Shown: positions 40,041 to 52,938, counted from the stretch's first letter. The stretch is 64,000 nucleotides of DNA from Maea johnstoni (GCA_963942565.1 OZ012697.1:25767450-25831449), one strand, 5' to 3'. Notes: generated by a model not told the origin, from the sequence alone. Made by a program: numbers and translations.

Positions 40041-41834
40041 AAGTCGATAGTCTAGTACACCAAGATTATCACCACTAGGTCGTGTCCTCGGCTGGCCCCT
40101 AAGAATGGATATCAAAACAAAAGATTACACATGGAGTAGTGTTCATTCGCCACGAATCTCGCCCTAGCAACTTGCTATTGTTGATACGGCCACGAGAACA
40201 AAAGTCGGACCTCTTGGGGCCTTCCTTGTTAAATGGGTCCCAAACGATATGGCTGTCTGCATTGACCATGCAAATTCCTTCGAGCTAGAGCATTTTGACC
40301 AAAACTTATCATCTCATGTTTTGGCTTAAAGTGAATAACGATACAAGTCTTCAAAGCCAGTATTTTAGAGTATGACAGATATGAACCCTGTCTAGGTGCA
40401 AGGTCATGTCACAGGTACCTTGAATTCTAACAGGACCTAAAAATAAGCATTTACTATATAAAACCACGTGCAGTTAGTAATTTTGACGCTCATGGGAACC
40501 TTCAAAAATGTTTAAGATACTCATCGTGCAGACACCATGTTGAGGTAGGACCTTGCACCTTACCAAAGACATGCATTATCATATGGTAGACTCTCATTTT
40601 CTAAGTGAAGGGTAAGTCTTGACATTTTGCCAAAAAACGAAACACATCCAGATATGTTCTTTAAGGGGGTCACATTACCTAAAAATAGTCACTTATTGAT
40701 AAGTTTACCATTATTCGACAAAAATGAGATGTAACCTTTACAATAGCATAAGTGCCGTTCTCTTAATTAAACTCGGTTATCAGATATTCAAGTTTTAAAA
40801 ATGACCTGTGTATCGAGTAGGGTTCTACCTTAATACCAACATGACAGGGTTTAGATGGTTTTCAAATGTTTTAGCATCCTTGAGAAAGGTATGTGTATGT
40901 GATTGATAGACAACCAGGATGTAATGTGTGTAATGCGCTCGAGGTGGTACGAGGCGTAGCCGAGCAAACCCAAAATCTGGGATGTGCATTGTATTTTATC
41001 ACCTGCTCTGCTGTAATTCTTGGTGCTGATTGGTCAATCCCTGAAAGACCTGCACCCGTTCACACTACGTAGATTTAATATCGAACGTCTGAAGTTACTT
41101 TCACACACCATATTCGATATCACAAGCCCTGAAATGTGATGCATCTGATTTCCTTACTAACCATGGAAGGGCAGGTGATAAAATTGTTACAAGCCATTTG
41201 AAAGTGCGATTCGGCTTCCTATCCACCCTCGGTCATTCCTATCCTATGGTCTAATGGAATATGGATGACTTCGGGTGGATAATAGAACGGACTCCACTTT
41301 CAAACAGGGGCCTAACTATAAGTTTTGTATTGTATTGCATGTGTATTGCCAGCGCTGATAAAACGAAAGATTATACAGGGTGCAGCATTTCCACTTAATC
41401 AAGCAAAATATAGAATCTACAAACACAGAAAGCATACATTCATTAGACTTGGTATTGTATTTTTATTGACTGTAAACACCATAGTAAAATCATATTCAAT
41501 ACTTGTACAACAATATATTCTTTTATTATATGCCTACTGCTCATTCTCTGCTGTGATTGGTCAGATCATGGTCACATGACCACCTTACAAAAGTGATATT
41601 GGGGTGCAATATCATTTTCCAACACTGACTCAGAGCTGTCAAGTTCATGTGCTGAATTCCCAACTTCAACTCTTGAAAAGGAAGCCAAGAGAAGTGAATT
41701 GAGACAAGGAACTCAGAAGAGTTTGGGCTTTAGATTAAATGAATAAATCATTAAATTTCTACAACTAATGCATGTGACTTCTTTGGGTATTTATAGTATT
41801 TTAATTGCGATATTACTGAATTAACACGAATATA

Positions 41835-41914
41835 TTAACCCTTATCATGCTGTAAAACCTATAAGCACTGCTGCACACCACAACAATTGTTGTGGTCAGC
41901 ATGATAAGGGTTAA
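41835..41914. mobile_element. 80-base palindromic TTAA element
   Basis: TTAACCCTTATCATGCTG at the left is mirrored by CAGCATGATAAGGGTTAA at the right. CACCACAACAATTGTTGTGG forms an inner palindrome. The ends match piggyBac-type signals (TTAA target, CCCTT start). Confidence 0.75.
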
Positions 41915-42052
41915 AGCTTAGAAAATTAGAATAACCCAATGATTTGTGGTAAAACCCGGAAATGGAAAAACATATTAATAATATTTACATTTTCATAATT
42001 CTTTAAATTAGTAAATTATTCTATTTGAATGAGCAGTAGGCATATATTAAAA

Positions 42053-42198
42053 CAAATATGGCACTTTGGTTTCGTGCAATACCAATTTTTATTGCACTCT
42101 GAAAAATGATATTGCACTCGGCGCAAGCGCCTCAGGCAATGTCATTTTTCAGAGTGCAATAAAAATTGATATTGCACTCATCCAAGTGCCATATTTGT
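42053..42198. repeat. Long hairpin, about 40-bp stem
   Basis: GCAATACCAATTTTTATTGC onward (42076) pairs with the segment ending 42175 around a 20-base GC-rich loop (CTCGGCGCAAGCGCCTCAG). An outer pair ACAAATATGGCACTT/AAGTGCCATATTTGT extends the stem. The motif TATGCCTACTGCTCATT at about 41527 is also inverted at about 42031, so the hairpin sits inside a wider inverted repeat. Confidence 0.8.
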
Positions 42199-42472
42199 AT
42201 AATATCAGAATAGTATAGCGAGAACTGGGACATCTCGTACGTCATAGCTTCAAGTATTCTGTAGAGCTTTTATCCTGACACCCCAAGTATGAAATGTACG
42301 TACTGCTTGCTAGGTAATGGTGGTTAAGAATACAAAAGGAGAATAATTACCTTTCTAAGCATAACCGCTACATACATACTAGGCAGAGCGTTATACTTGC
42401 AACCCCTGCCTTCCACCCGAGGCAAAGAAAAGCATGGTAAAGCACGCTTACATGATACACTTGTTTAGATAG

Positions 42473-42656
<184 letters not shown>

Positions 42657-42791
42657 CTTAGAGCTACTAAAAAGGAAAAGGGAAGACGAATGTCATAACG
42701 TCTACAACTTTGTAACCAGGGATGGGTCTACAAAAACTAGGAGGAAGTTCTCTTTGGAAAATTTGCTTACTCTGGCTATTGTCTCTTGCAG

Positions 42792-45575
42792 GTGCAGTAG
42801 GAAAAGTGGGCTTTGTCAAAGCCACGGTGGACAAGTGTCGGAAAACACTAAAATTTGAAACCAAAACCATGGCAAGCATCCAGCTCTTGCCGGAGTTAGC
42901 TTTAAATAAAGCGCAGCTGCAAATCACCATCTTCGCCAAGACTTCCAAATTCACTTTCGACTTCAGCGGCGACTGGAAACTGGGCTATGTCACTTTAAGT
43001 AGTGCGGTTAGCAAGACTGAGACCGGCTGGTGGATCGCTGGTTCATATAAGAGAACGGTCCCTCTTGGGTATATAATGCAGGCTCTAGTGTCGAAGGCCA
43101 TCTTGCCCAGTTCGCACAGGAATTCTGTACTTGGAGGTCTAGGACTTGAGACTTGGGTCGACTACACGTGGCGCTCACTGAAGGCGTGCTTGGGTTTGGT
43201 GCACGTGTGTCCTTTCAGATGATCATCAGGGGCTTTGGAAGGGCTACCATGCATGCTTATATCAACCACTTTAAGGAGGATCCTGCAGCCACTGTCATGG
43301 TCATGGAACTGGGGTCGCTCACCCTAGCCAAAGTCTTTCAAAGGGTTTTCAAGATTGACATATCCAATGTGCCTGTTATTGGTCGCCTCGGAATTCAGGG
43401 GGTCACCGTTGCCTATGCTTCCGCTAACCTCACGTCCCCTATTATTGCCTACGATGTCGCGGCACTGGAGAATTTGGAAATGACCGAGCAAGGCATCCAT
43501 CTTTTCTTCAGGAAGAGATTTGCTCTAAAAGACCCGGCAATCAGTTTCCACGTAGTGAGAAAAAAGGGGGCGTACTTGTTTGAGGTGACCGGAGACTCGG
43601 AAGCGGTTGTATCAGCAATGTTTCAACGGGAGATACAAGATCAGATGCAGAACTCAAGATCAGAACTCCCTCCAGGGTTCAACACAGCCAAATTCCTAGC
43701 AGCTCCCCTCCGGGGATTCCAATATGATCCAGAAACAAAGATCATCACCATCCCTGCGTCCTCCGGGGAAAACATTGTATTGCTGCCGAAACTGATCACT
43801 CTCAAGAATGCCACTCTTGATTTCAAAGTCTCCACCAATAGCAGAGCGACCAGTGGACTTGGATTTGACGTCACAGCAATATGGGACCTCCCAGGAAAAC
43901 ATGACATTTTATTCTCCATCAGCAAACCTGCAGGGGAGAAAATCTTTATAGGAAGGGCCAAACCAGAGTTTGACATTCCCATTGGGAGCTTGCTGACAAA
44001 ATTTGGCAAAGCCCTCCTACCTGGTACTCTTGGGAAAGGATTCGAGAAGTTGGGACTATCATCCTTCAAGATCACAGATCCCAGTGTTGCCCTTTACTTT
44101 GGGGGAGGGTATGCAGCTACCACATCGGGGATGGCCACTATAGGCTCAATGGACCATTGTGATGTTGAGGTTCTAACTGGACAGGTCAACGGTGCATCCA
44201 TCATGGCAATGGGTGTTCTCTTAAAGCGGTCACCAGTCTCAGACGTCATCAAGGTCCTTACATCAAATGGTATCAACATTGACATCATCCCTGGCTCATC
44301 GCTACTCAATGATGCGGACATGGGGCTGGTCATCTCTAGTCAGGTCATCCCAGACGATAGTCCTTACCTACACTTCAATAACGAGATGTTGAAGGAAATG
44401 ACCATAGCTGATGGCATGAGCGTACTTGGCCGTATTAGTATCCCAAAAAATTGCAGGGGCGACCAGTTCTGCAAGGTGCTACAGAAGCTACTAGGAATTG
44501 GCCGCAAGATTCTGTTTTCCGGGAAACTGGCAGCTACATCCGTGGAGATGAAAGCGACAATTCCTGGGGACATTTCTCTCATCAAGGGGGCTGTCCTGAG
44601 CAATTTGGGGTTTGAGGTGGTCTCTGGGCCAACCAGGAATGAGATTGGTGTCACGTGTTCATTGCGGATCCGAGATCCCAAGCTAACTTTCATCGGAAGT
44701 TTTGGCATCAATCCTTTAGCTGGTGTCTACCTTGTACTGTCCATGAAAGGCTGGGTTACAAAGTTGTTTAAGATACCCTTTCTCCATGTGGGGAACCTCC
44801 ATCTTAGGGTTGCCATCCCACCCAACCCTACCCTTATCTCCCAGCTGGAAATAGGTGGCGCTGCCAAGATAGGCCTCCTGAATAGAAAGTCCACCCCTAT
44901 CAATGCTGCCATGTATCTGGGTGTGGATACTACCTCGCCGATGCAGAACTACTTCTTTGGAAACGTCTCTAAGCTAACCATACCTTCTATCTGTGCTGCG
45001 TTCGGCTACAGACCATCTCTTCCCAAAGTCTTCAAAGAGTCCGGCTTTCCTAAAGGGGTATACATATCCTTTGCCTTCCAGACAAAGTCTCTTCCAAACG
45101 ACGTCACCATAGAACGAGGATTCTACTTCAAGGGCCTGCTCAATATCATGGGCTTCGAACTCCAGAGCAGGATGAGTGTTGACTTGAACGGCATATACGT
45201 CAGGGTTACGGCTACTCCGTTTGACATTGGTAACGGCCTGATTTCCATAACGGATGTAAGTGGAAGGGGGGGTCCCTTGTTGAATCTGGCTATCGGCTGG
45301 AACCCTCCAAGGGCTCTCATACATATTTTCGGTTCTGTCAGCTTCTTGCGTATCCGGCGTTCGGTTGAACTCTGAATCGATCACCGCAACATGCGTTTTA
45401 CGAGCAGCGGTAAATTCCTCGGTTTATTCCAAGCCTCCTTCCTTGTCACCTCCCGCTATGAAACCATGAAAAGCGCCTATGTATATGTCAAAGGCAGCTT
45501 CAAGAACGACTTCTTCTCATACCTACGAGGAAAGGTCCTCGCTGTTCTGGAGAGCTACAAACAGCAGGCGTCCAG
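42792..45575 (+). pseudogene. Gene B exon 6: large block, frame broken
   Basis: The exon is 2784 bases, with acceptor CTTGCAG and donor TCCAG|GTAGTG. Relative to gene A it has a 16-base loss just after GGACTTGAG near 43150, an in-frame 12-base gain near 43640 (QDQMQNSRSELPP region), and a TGA at 45373. Outside these it reads as a close homologue to the end of the exon. Confidence 0.85.
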
Positions 45576-46273
45576 GTAGTGTTTTTATTGTATATTCATT
45601 TGCCATATCTTGAAGACATAAATATGATACAGCACAGAAAACAAATGCTGTAGAATAGGAAATTAAACAGAGGCTTATTCTGCCAAACTTTTCCGAGTGG
45701 GGTCAGTTCGGTATAATGAAGTCGGATATATTGTGCCATACATTTGCATTATTATTCCTGTCATTAGAATATTAACCTTCAATATTGGTTTTTCGGAATA
45801 AAAAATCTTGCAAATTAACCAAATTTGTGATTTTGGATTTTTCCATCTCCAATTGATTACCTATTCTACAAAAATACATGGGGTGTTCGCGAAACCTAAA
45901 AAACAGCCGCTACCAAAAGGAACTATTCTACTTATACGAGGTCATACATGCATGTATGTGCAGTTACTGTAATCAGTGTAATTACAAAATCATACTGTTA
46001 TACATTATAAATCCTGAATAATCTATTAAATACTTTATTATAACTGAATATTCTGGTTAATAATAATCAATATTGATTCAGACTGCTCATTAACTCAAAT
46101 CGTAAACACAATTTTACTTCAGCAGCATAATTGCTCATCTAAGATACGTATCTGTATTCATAGGCATACCAAGCATACAAGATTTCCTATCCTAGTCCCA
46201 TACTCTGTATAAAGTTTATTTCACAGTTTACAATCTATATTTCCCTTTGACAATACCTCATCTAGTTTGATAC

Positions 46274-46783
46274 AGGCGATTACGCCCCATATGCGATTAT
46301 GCCCCCATCGATTACGCCTCGCTTTTCAAGTGCTGCCGTGAGCGGCGGCTTGCTGGTTTGCTGTGAAGTGCACATCAGGGGGCCCGGCAAGCCGTCAATC
46401 AAACGTGTTCCTCCTTGTGTCCGCTTGTCCGATGAGTGAAGCCATACAATTATCTGAAATCTGCTATTCAAACCTTCATAAGATTATCTGAAATCTCATT
46501 TTCAAAACTTTATTAAAATGTGCTTCGTGTGCCGACATAACATGTTAACTGTGGCGTGTCACACGAGTGAATGGTCCGTTCTAGCGAGTATAAACCTGAA
46601 AAGAAATAATGGAAACCATTACAGTAACAACTAAAACTAACTCTACTATGAACGGAAATAACTTAGAGAAAGATAAAGGAAAAGAAGAGAGAGGAGGATG
46701 AAAAGAAGAAATACACTACTGTGAAAAGTAAAAGTGAGGCGTAATCGATGGGGGCGTAATCGCATATCAGGCGTAATCACCTG
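46274..46783. mobile_element. 510-base element with about 47-bp inverted repeats
   Basis: The left end CAGGCGATTACGCC, continuing CATATGCGATTATGCCCCC, is mirrored at the right by GGGGGCGTAATCGCATATC and ending GGCGTAATCACCTG. Gene B intron 6 only. Non-coding. Class undetermined. Confidence 0.85.
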
Positions 46784-47020
46784 ACACCGAACTCTCTTCA
46801 CCCAGTTCTTCAGTATTAATCATGTTTAGTCTGAGCCTATCCAATTTCTAAACTTAATTGTAATTGTACTTTGATAACTGATCCATACGGATACAAAAAT
46901 TGTACGAATACATAAACAAGGAATTAATAAAATATACACGAAGAGAAATAAATGCAACAAAGATTTACACAAAAGCTTTACTTGAGCCTAACGAGCTGAC
47001 TCGAGCAAGAGTTGGGAATC

Positions 47021-47248
47021 TAACCCATTAACACTCAGAGCAGCCAAAACAGGCCTGATAAATTTGGAAATATATTACTTTCAAAAGCATTTTCTGGAAA
47101 AAAATTGAATTAGAAATGTTCATCAGAAGTCACACTACAACTCTCCATCAAATATTTTGTGAGCTTTCGCTTTGTTCTGAAGTTATTTTCAAAAGTTTGA
47201 GAGTAGCAGACGTTAGGTTCTACTGGAATTCTAAGTGTGAATGGGTTA
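47021..47248. mobile_element. TTAA-type MITE, family 3
   Basis: Starts TAACCCATTAACACTCAGAG and ends TTCTAAGTGTGAATGGGTTA, giving terminal inverted repeats of about 20 bases. Best-preserved copy of this family here. Gene B intron 6. Confidence 0.75.
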
Positions 47249-47388
47249 AGAGTGTTAAAGCAGTCAACAATACATGTACTCCGGTTCCTTATGAGGTACA
47301 AAGCATCAAAAGAGCATCAAAAACATATCCCTTAATACGCCAGGTCCAATAGTCTTTTTCACAAAGGGCAACTAAGGACCATTATATT

Positions 47389-47745
47389 TTACGGAATATA
47401 CATGTTTACAAATCCGTGTCCATTACAGGATATGGCCACACTGCCAACCATCCTGGAAACTACACTTGTGTAGTCTCCAGGACGAAGGCACACTGTGATA
47501 CAGCCGTGCTTCCTGCTTAGTCGACCCCCTCGGGAACGCTGCCCGGCGCTGCCTCTTGCAGGCCCGGACGTTCTGGTTGTTATGTGTATTGGCGGGGGTG
47601 TCAACACAAGGAGTGACAGCTTTACAGATTTCCACTCGTTAAAGGAGATTGAGTATAAAAGCAGCTTTATTGGAAATGGCTGCACAAAAGTGGAATATTT
47701 ATTTAAGGAATTATATGATACAATAGTTAGCAACTTGATGTAGGA
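47389..47745. other. GC-rich insertion in gene B intron 6
   Basis: This stretch is more GC-rich than its surroundings and absent from gene A intron 6. It has a hairpin TCCTGGAAACTACAC/GTGTAGTCTCCAGGA at 47451-47482 and a short open frame on each strand. A frame near the hairpin reads GNYTCVVSRTKAHCDT before a stop. I cannot assign it. It may be a captured gene fragment or another transposon. Confidence 0.35.
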
Positions 47746-48014
47746 GTTCTAGGGCCCTTAAGTAGTCAGAAAGTGGCATTTATTGACTTCCTTTAGTTCT
47801 ATGTGCGCAATTCCTGTCACGTCCAAAATAATGTCATAGTTTCTATATCCTCTCCCTTTACTATTGCACCCATGATCACTTTCAGGGAGTCATCTCTCAT
47901 TTGGAATTTCGTTTTTTGTCACAGTTATGTCATATTGTGGCTTAATTGTGAGTAGCCAGTTGTCTCTCAAATTCAGGGATTATTTCATTCGGCTCTTTAA
48001 TCATTTCATTTCAG

Positions 48015-48313
48015 GGCGATTGGATATGCTCAGCGGAAATTGGATGATGCACAGATACCCTTCCGGTCGGCGGAGGCCAGGCTGCGCGCGGCGTCTGACA
48101 AGGTCAAGAAGCAACAACGCCATTTTGATGCCGCCTCCAACAAGGTGCGTTCTCTGAAGGGCAACATAGAGAGCGCAAAGCGAGAGTTCGATAAGGTCAA
48201 CAGAGAGCTCGCTGCGGCGGAAAGAAGTGTAAGCAGCGCAAGATCTCACTTCAACAGCGCCACCAACAAACTCAAGAGAAGCGAAAGAGCTTGTCCTAGT
48301 TCCTGTAGACGAA
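48015..48313 (+). CDS. Gene B exon 7: coiled coil
   Basis: The exon is 299 bases, with acceptor TTTCAG and donor CGAA|GTAAGT. It encodes AIGYAQRKLDDAQ to ACPSSCRR. Same length as gene A, but visibly more substituted than the exon 6 sample. It lies downstream of the frame breaks in exon 6. Confidence 0.75.
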
Positions 48314-48540
48314 GTAAGTTAATATTTTCTATTCTGCAGAATAGGAAATTAATCAGGGGTGCAAACTTACCAATTTCTGCGAGTGTTTTCCGAAAAACTA
48401 ATATTGAAGGTTAATAATATTCTGACAGGAAAGACACATCCGACTTTCACTATACCGAACTGACCCCACTCTGAAAGGTTCCACAGAATAAACTTAACTC
48501 TAATTGATTTCCTATTCTACATTCAATTCTCATCATACTT

Positions 48541-48720
48541 TAACCCTTACGGTGCTGAGGTGACTAATTCGTACAATGCACAAGGACACATTTTTAAAAC
48601 CATCTCAGCCCTGTCATGTTGATATTAATTGGATAGCTCTCGCTGAGTACTCTGAGGGGTACCCATGTGCCAGGTTTTCGGTTATTTTCCAGTTTTTTTT
48701 GCATCATTTTATGAAGATGC
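48541..48720. mobile_element. TTAA-type MITE, family 2, right end eroded
   Basis: Starts TTAACCCTTACGGTGCTGAG with the central ATAGCTCTCGCTGAGTACTC and TACCCATGTGCCAGG. The final TTAA end is lost. Gene B intron 7. Confidence 0.68.
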
Positions 48721-49147
48721 AAAAAGTACAGGTACAGTAAGTAAGCAACATTTTTGTTAGTCCATATTTACTCCGTGAGCGTATAATTAGTGACTCAGAC
48801 TTGCACATGAAAAGTGCTTTATAACAGCATTTTTTTAAAGAAAAGTTATACGGCAAATTCAAGCTATTACTTCTTTAGTACGATGCAATCTCACTGTGAA
48901 TGAATTTATGATATTACTTGTATTTGCATGTGTATGTTTATTCACTGTATCCGGTTTTGATATAGAATTAAACATCGTACAATAAAAAGATTTTTCTATA
49001 AGGTAATAATGATACCATTTATTGATCATACACAAAGTTAAAAAACTCATGTAATATTACTATGTGATATGTGTTCAAAATTTGCCATTATGTGTGACCC
49101 AAGAGGCAAATAGGTTGATACCAAAAATGCCTCGCTTTCATTAACAG

Positions 49148-49294
49148 GGAGAGATACGAACAGCCAGGAACTAAATGAAATCGAAGCATTCCTCGCACCA
49201 AAGAAGGCTAAACAGTTCATGAAGACTAATGCCCTACCCTCCAATAATAAGAGATGGCTAGGCCCTGTGGGCGGATGGGTCGAAGAAAGAAAGG
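49148..49294 (+). CDS. Gene B exon 8
   Basis: The exon is 147 bases, with acceptor TTAACAG and donor AAGG|GTAAGT. It encodes RRDTNSQELNEIEAFLAPKK to WVEERKG. Locally intact. Confidence 0.75.
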
Positions 49295-49615
49295 GTAAGT
49301 TCTAACCAACTATAAAATGATAGATTTATTGATTGCAACAGACTGAATACAGAATAGTTTAAGTATCGTTGACGGTACTAGAGTGTACAAAATAATACAT
49401 ACATGTGTAATACATATATATCTTACAAAGAAAAAGTTCAGCATGAGCTAGGCGATAACTTTGTTTGTGTGAAAGACCTCCACATGTCTCTTATTCTGTG
49501 TCTAAGGGGAGGTAACATTTTATAAGAGATATTTTGAATACTAATAAAGAATGACAGGGAAATTATGTAATGTACGAATAATTTATTACCAGTAATATAT
49601 AAGGTAAAGCTGTTA

Positions 49616-49652
49616 TTATTATTATCATTAGTATAATATGATAATAAGGATG

Positions 49653-49709
<57 letters not shown>

Positions 49710-50024
49710 GTAATGATAATGATGATAATAATGATAATAATAATATTAATAACAGGTGAACTTGGATATGATGGACCATGTACGACGGAATTTTGCATAT
49801 GACAGACAATATGCTCGGTCCCAGTCCGATGCATATCAAGTATTTGTCATATGTATATGACGGATTTTGCATATGACGTACCAATTTTCCTGGCCCCATT
49901 GAGTCCGTCATATCCAAGTTCACCTGTATTAATAATAATATTAATAATGATAATGATAATAATGATGATAATGATAATAATGACAATAATGACAATAATA
50001 GTAATGATAATAATAATACTAATG

Positions 50025-50093
<69 letters not shown>

Positions 50094-50101
50094 GTATTAA
50101 T
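49616..50101. repeat. AAT-rich trinucleotide microsatellite in gene B intron 8, split by a MITE
   Basis: AAT/GAT repeats run 49616-49751 and 49929-50101, interrupted by an inserted element. Gene A intron 8 has an AGT/AAT expansion, so the intron was probably microsatellite-bearing before duplication. Confidence 0.92.
49752..49928. mobile_element. 177-base MITE inserted in microsatellite
   Basis: ACAGGTGAACTTGGATATGA at the left is mirrored by TCATATCCAAGTTCACCTGT at the right, with inner repeats of TTTTGCATATGAC. Flanks are AT-rich microsatellite (AATATTAATA on the left, ATTAATAATA on the right). Confidence 0.85.
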
Positions 50102-50146
50102 AAGTATTAGTAGTAATTTAGGTATTCTACCTGTTCTTTATTTCAG

Positions 50147-50206
50147 AGGATGCGGTGTGTGCTGCAAGATGGACTGCCAGACAGACCTGTCTTGGGGGCA
50201 CTTAAG
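50147..50206 (+). pseudogene. Gene B exon 9 with one extra base
   Basis: Acceptor TATTTCAG and donor CTTAAG|GTAAGC. The exon is 60 bases against 59 in gene A because CTTGGGGGCA has five G where gene A has four. The extra G puts TAA in frame just before the donor. Confidence 0.75.
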
Positions 50207-50896
50207 GTAAGCATTCCTTTGCTGTATATTACATATGCAGCTGACATTCACTTTCTGCATTAAACTCGATCCGACCCAAAAGTGTTAGGTAGTTTATTGA
50301 CTGTACCGATAAGTGTACAAAATCATCTTTTATAGAAAATATCTATAATATGTATGATTTTATAAACTTGCCGTTACAGTCAACAAACCTACAATACAGT
50401 ACAGTACAATGTGTGTATTTCACAAAACAAAAGTAATAAGTAACGGCAGAAAAAAAACTAATCACCAAAACCTCACACATGATATATCGTGAGTCCTAAT
50501 CGAAAATCGAAAAACAATAGTTGAAACATATATTGAAGTTGGATTTAAAAGAATGGCTTTGACAATACCTCTAAATAAAAAGCACATATAAAGAAAAACT
50601 ATTCATATTCGCTTAATTGCTAGAGCACTAAGAATGTGAATCCTGAGAAATCAAGATTGTAGCTTTGAATATGAGCATTTATTTGTCTCACCAATTGCCC
50701 CAGTATTCATACTGCTATTGTGAAATTATACGTGCATGAATCTCGCCCATTCAGTTTGGACGATCAGTTAACCAGTCGACAAAATGTCTGTAAGGGAGTG
50801 GTTGACTGGTGCAGAAATTGCCTGTTTAAACTTAATCTGGTTGCAACTTTTCGTGGCTGGATCTAATAATTGATCAGTCACGATGTCGCTGTAAAA

Positions 50897-51069
50897 CAGG
50901 CAACTCTGCTTAATCCGTACTGATATGGACCCTAAATATCTGTCCGTATTAGGCAAAATCCGGATTGTGTATAGGAATCATATGTATAAGAAGAGACTGG
51001 TATCTTCCAATCTGTCCGGTTTAGACGAAAATCCGGATTACACATGTCCGGATTAAGCAGAGTTGCCTG
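50897..51069. mobile_element. 173-base MITE, pogo/Tigger-like ends
   Basis: CAGGCAACTCTGCTTAATCC at the left is mirrored by GGATTAAGCAGAGTTGCCTG at the right, with repeated AATCCGGATT inside. CAG starts with a TTAATCCG motif resemble pogo/Tigger ends. TA is seen only on the right flank. Gene B intron 9. Confidence 0.72.
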
Positions 51070-51179
51070 TATGAAATAAATGTATCTATACTGGAATGGA
51101 GATTCCCTAACGAGAGATAGGAGAGATCTTTTATGAGGTGTATAATTTTCGACCTTAGGAAGATCTTTGGGGTGTTTTT

Positions 51180-51750
51180 AGGCCTCCAATGCCTCTACCT
51201 AAATAAAATTATGCAAACAAAATGATTGAAACCCTAGCAAAAATGTATTCATCTGACAGGGGTCCAGCTACACACTAGCCCCATAGCCCATGGCTTCAGG
51301 CAATTACGTTGGGCTATAATGATATTTGCCTTTGTAGCCCGGCTGGCTACTAGAAAAGTGAAATTTTAAGATCATGCTCAGGGCAATATTAATGATAAAA
51401 TCAGTTGAAGAACACCATTTAACACATCAGTTGTCCTTCGGTACAATTCCAGTATGCTATAGAACAGTGAAAAGGTAGTTTGCGCCTTCAAAAATTGTTT
51501 TAGGGAAGGACTGGGCACAGCATTTAGAAAATCTAGGGCTAGGAGATCTTGGGTTGGGCTAAGGCGATTTGAAAACCCGAAGTCCGGTGGTCTCCTACAG
51601 TTTTTAACTAAAGCATGACCCCTGATCTGAGAGTACTCTGCAAGAGCTGTCCAATGGATACCAACATGACATTGCGAATATGGTTTTCAAATCTTTGCGT
51701 GCCTATGCTTTGAGAGAAAGTACATGTAGCCTCGGCATTGGGAGGGTTAA
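51180..51750. mobile_element. TTAA-type MITE, family 2, split by an inserted element
   Basis: The left part (CCAATGC... TTGAAACCCTAGCAAAAATG... CATCTGA) and right part (ATCTGAGAGTACTC... GGCATTGGGAGGGTTAA) form one family copy, interrupted at ATCTGA by 51257-51624. Confidence 0.65.
51257..51624. mobile_element. 368-base hAT-like element nested in a MITE
   Basis: Ends are CAGGGGTC and GACCCCTG. ATCTGA is present on both sides (51251-51256 and 51625-51630). The end sequence resembles hAT elements, though hAT duplications are usually eight bases and only six match here. Non-coding. Confidence 0.7.
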
Positions 51751-51879
51751 AGATCGAAAATGATACATCGAATGTAGGAAGCTTTGTTCCATAGCTAGCG
51801 ATCTGGGGAACCAACCTCTGCAAATTCGATGAAGGTATAATGAAAATGCAAACTGTTGCAGCGAGCAACTCGGTCTTAG

Positions 51880-52006
51880 AAAGTATTCATTAGACATCTC
51901 TCGCTGAGCAATCTTGGATAAGTACCCATGTGCCGGGGTCTCAGCCATTTTCTGGGGTTTTTTGCATTTTGTATTGGAAAAATTAGCCACCACCGGCATA
52001 AGGATT
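51880..52006. mobile_element. TTAA-type MITE fragment, family 2
   Basis: Carries CATCTCTCGCTGAGCAATC, GTACCCATGTGCCGGGGT and the right end CCGGCATAAGGATTAA. The left part is missing. Confidence 0.6.
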
Positions 52007-52372
52007 AAGCACACATAAGATATTTTTTGGGTCGAAGATTGATTACTAGGTTATTTCGCGATTCTGAGAAAACACCAAAATAATCAAGCTTTATACCCTT
52101 TTGCGTTACTAAGTTTATATGTTTTTGTTTTGCTTTTGTTCTGTAGTATATTTTGTAACGTGTCAAACATTTTGTAATTTGTAATTACAGTCAATAAATA
52201 TACGATACGATTGTGCGCGTGCTTGTAAACTTTTATGGCGGCCCAAATATGACAATTTTAGCCAGATATGAAACCAAAAACCTTCCCAACGCACATTGGA
52301 ATGTTTTTGCCTCTATTTGTTTCTCTGCTCGATAGAATAGAATTTAATTTGTGAACTTCTGGATTATTTCAG

Positions 52373-52590
52373 ACTTTGCAAGGCATCGTTAGCGCATCCA
52401 AGCATTCGCTGCACGTTGCCATAGCAGCACTGAAGGTCCCGCAAGCTGCGGTTTCTGCCGCTAGGGGGAGCCTCACTGTGGCCCAGGGAGCACTTGACGG
52501 AGCCGCAGTCGTGGTCAGAGAGAGCGGTAGATCATTGCACGTGCTAAAAGGCGCCATGACGGTTGCGGCTAACGGGGTGCGTGTAGCTAG
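52373..52590 (+). CDS. Gene B exon 10: alanine-rich helical segment
   Basis: The exon is 218 bases, with acceptor TTATTTCAG and donor CTAG|GTACGT. It encodes TLQGIVSASKHSLHVAIAAL onward. Single copy of the acceptor region, unlike gene A. Confidence 0.75.
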
Positions 52591-52938
52591 GTACGTACTG
52601 ATATTTCTTATTTGCATATGTAATTTTATAGCCGTATTTTTTAGCCGTATTTTTTATCGACCACATCAAAAGAGGATAAATTACAGATACAAATCAAAAC
52701 AAATATAAGAAACCAATACTGAAAATTTGTGTACCCCTAAGCCGAACATGTTCTCCTTTTGTTCATTTGCTATGAAATCCCAAATTATACCAACTCAATT
52801 GCCGTTGAAATGATATAGTTTTGATATTGACCACCAGGTGTACATTTGAGATATCTGCAGCTGCTATGATTCTCATTAAGGAAAACCACCCTCGGCGCAA
52901 CCTATCGTCAGTCGCGGGAACTAACACCTAGAATTTTA

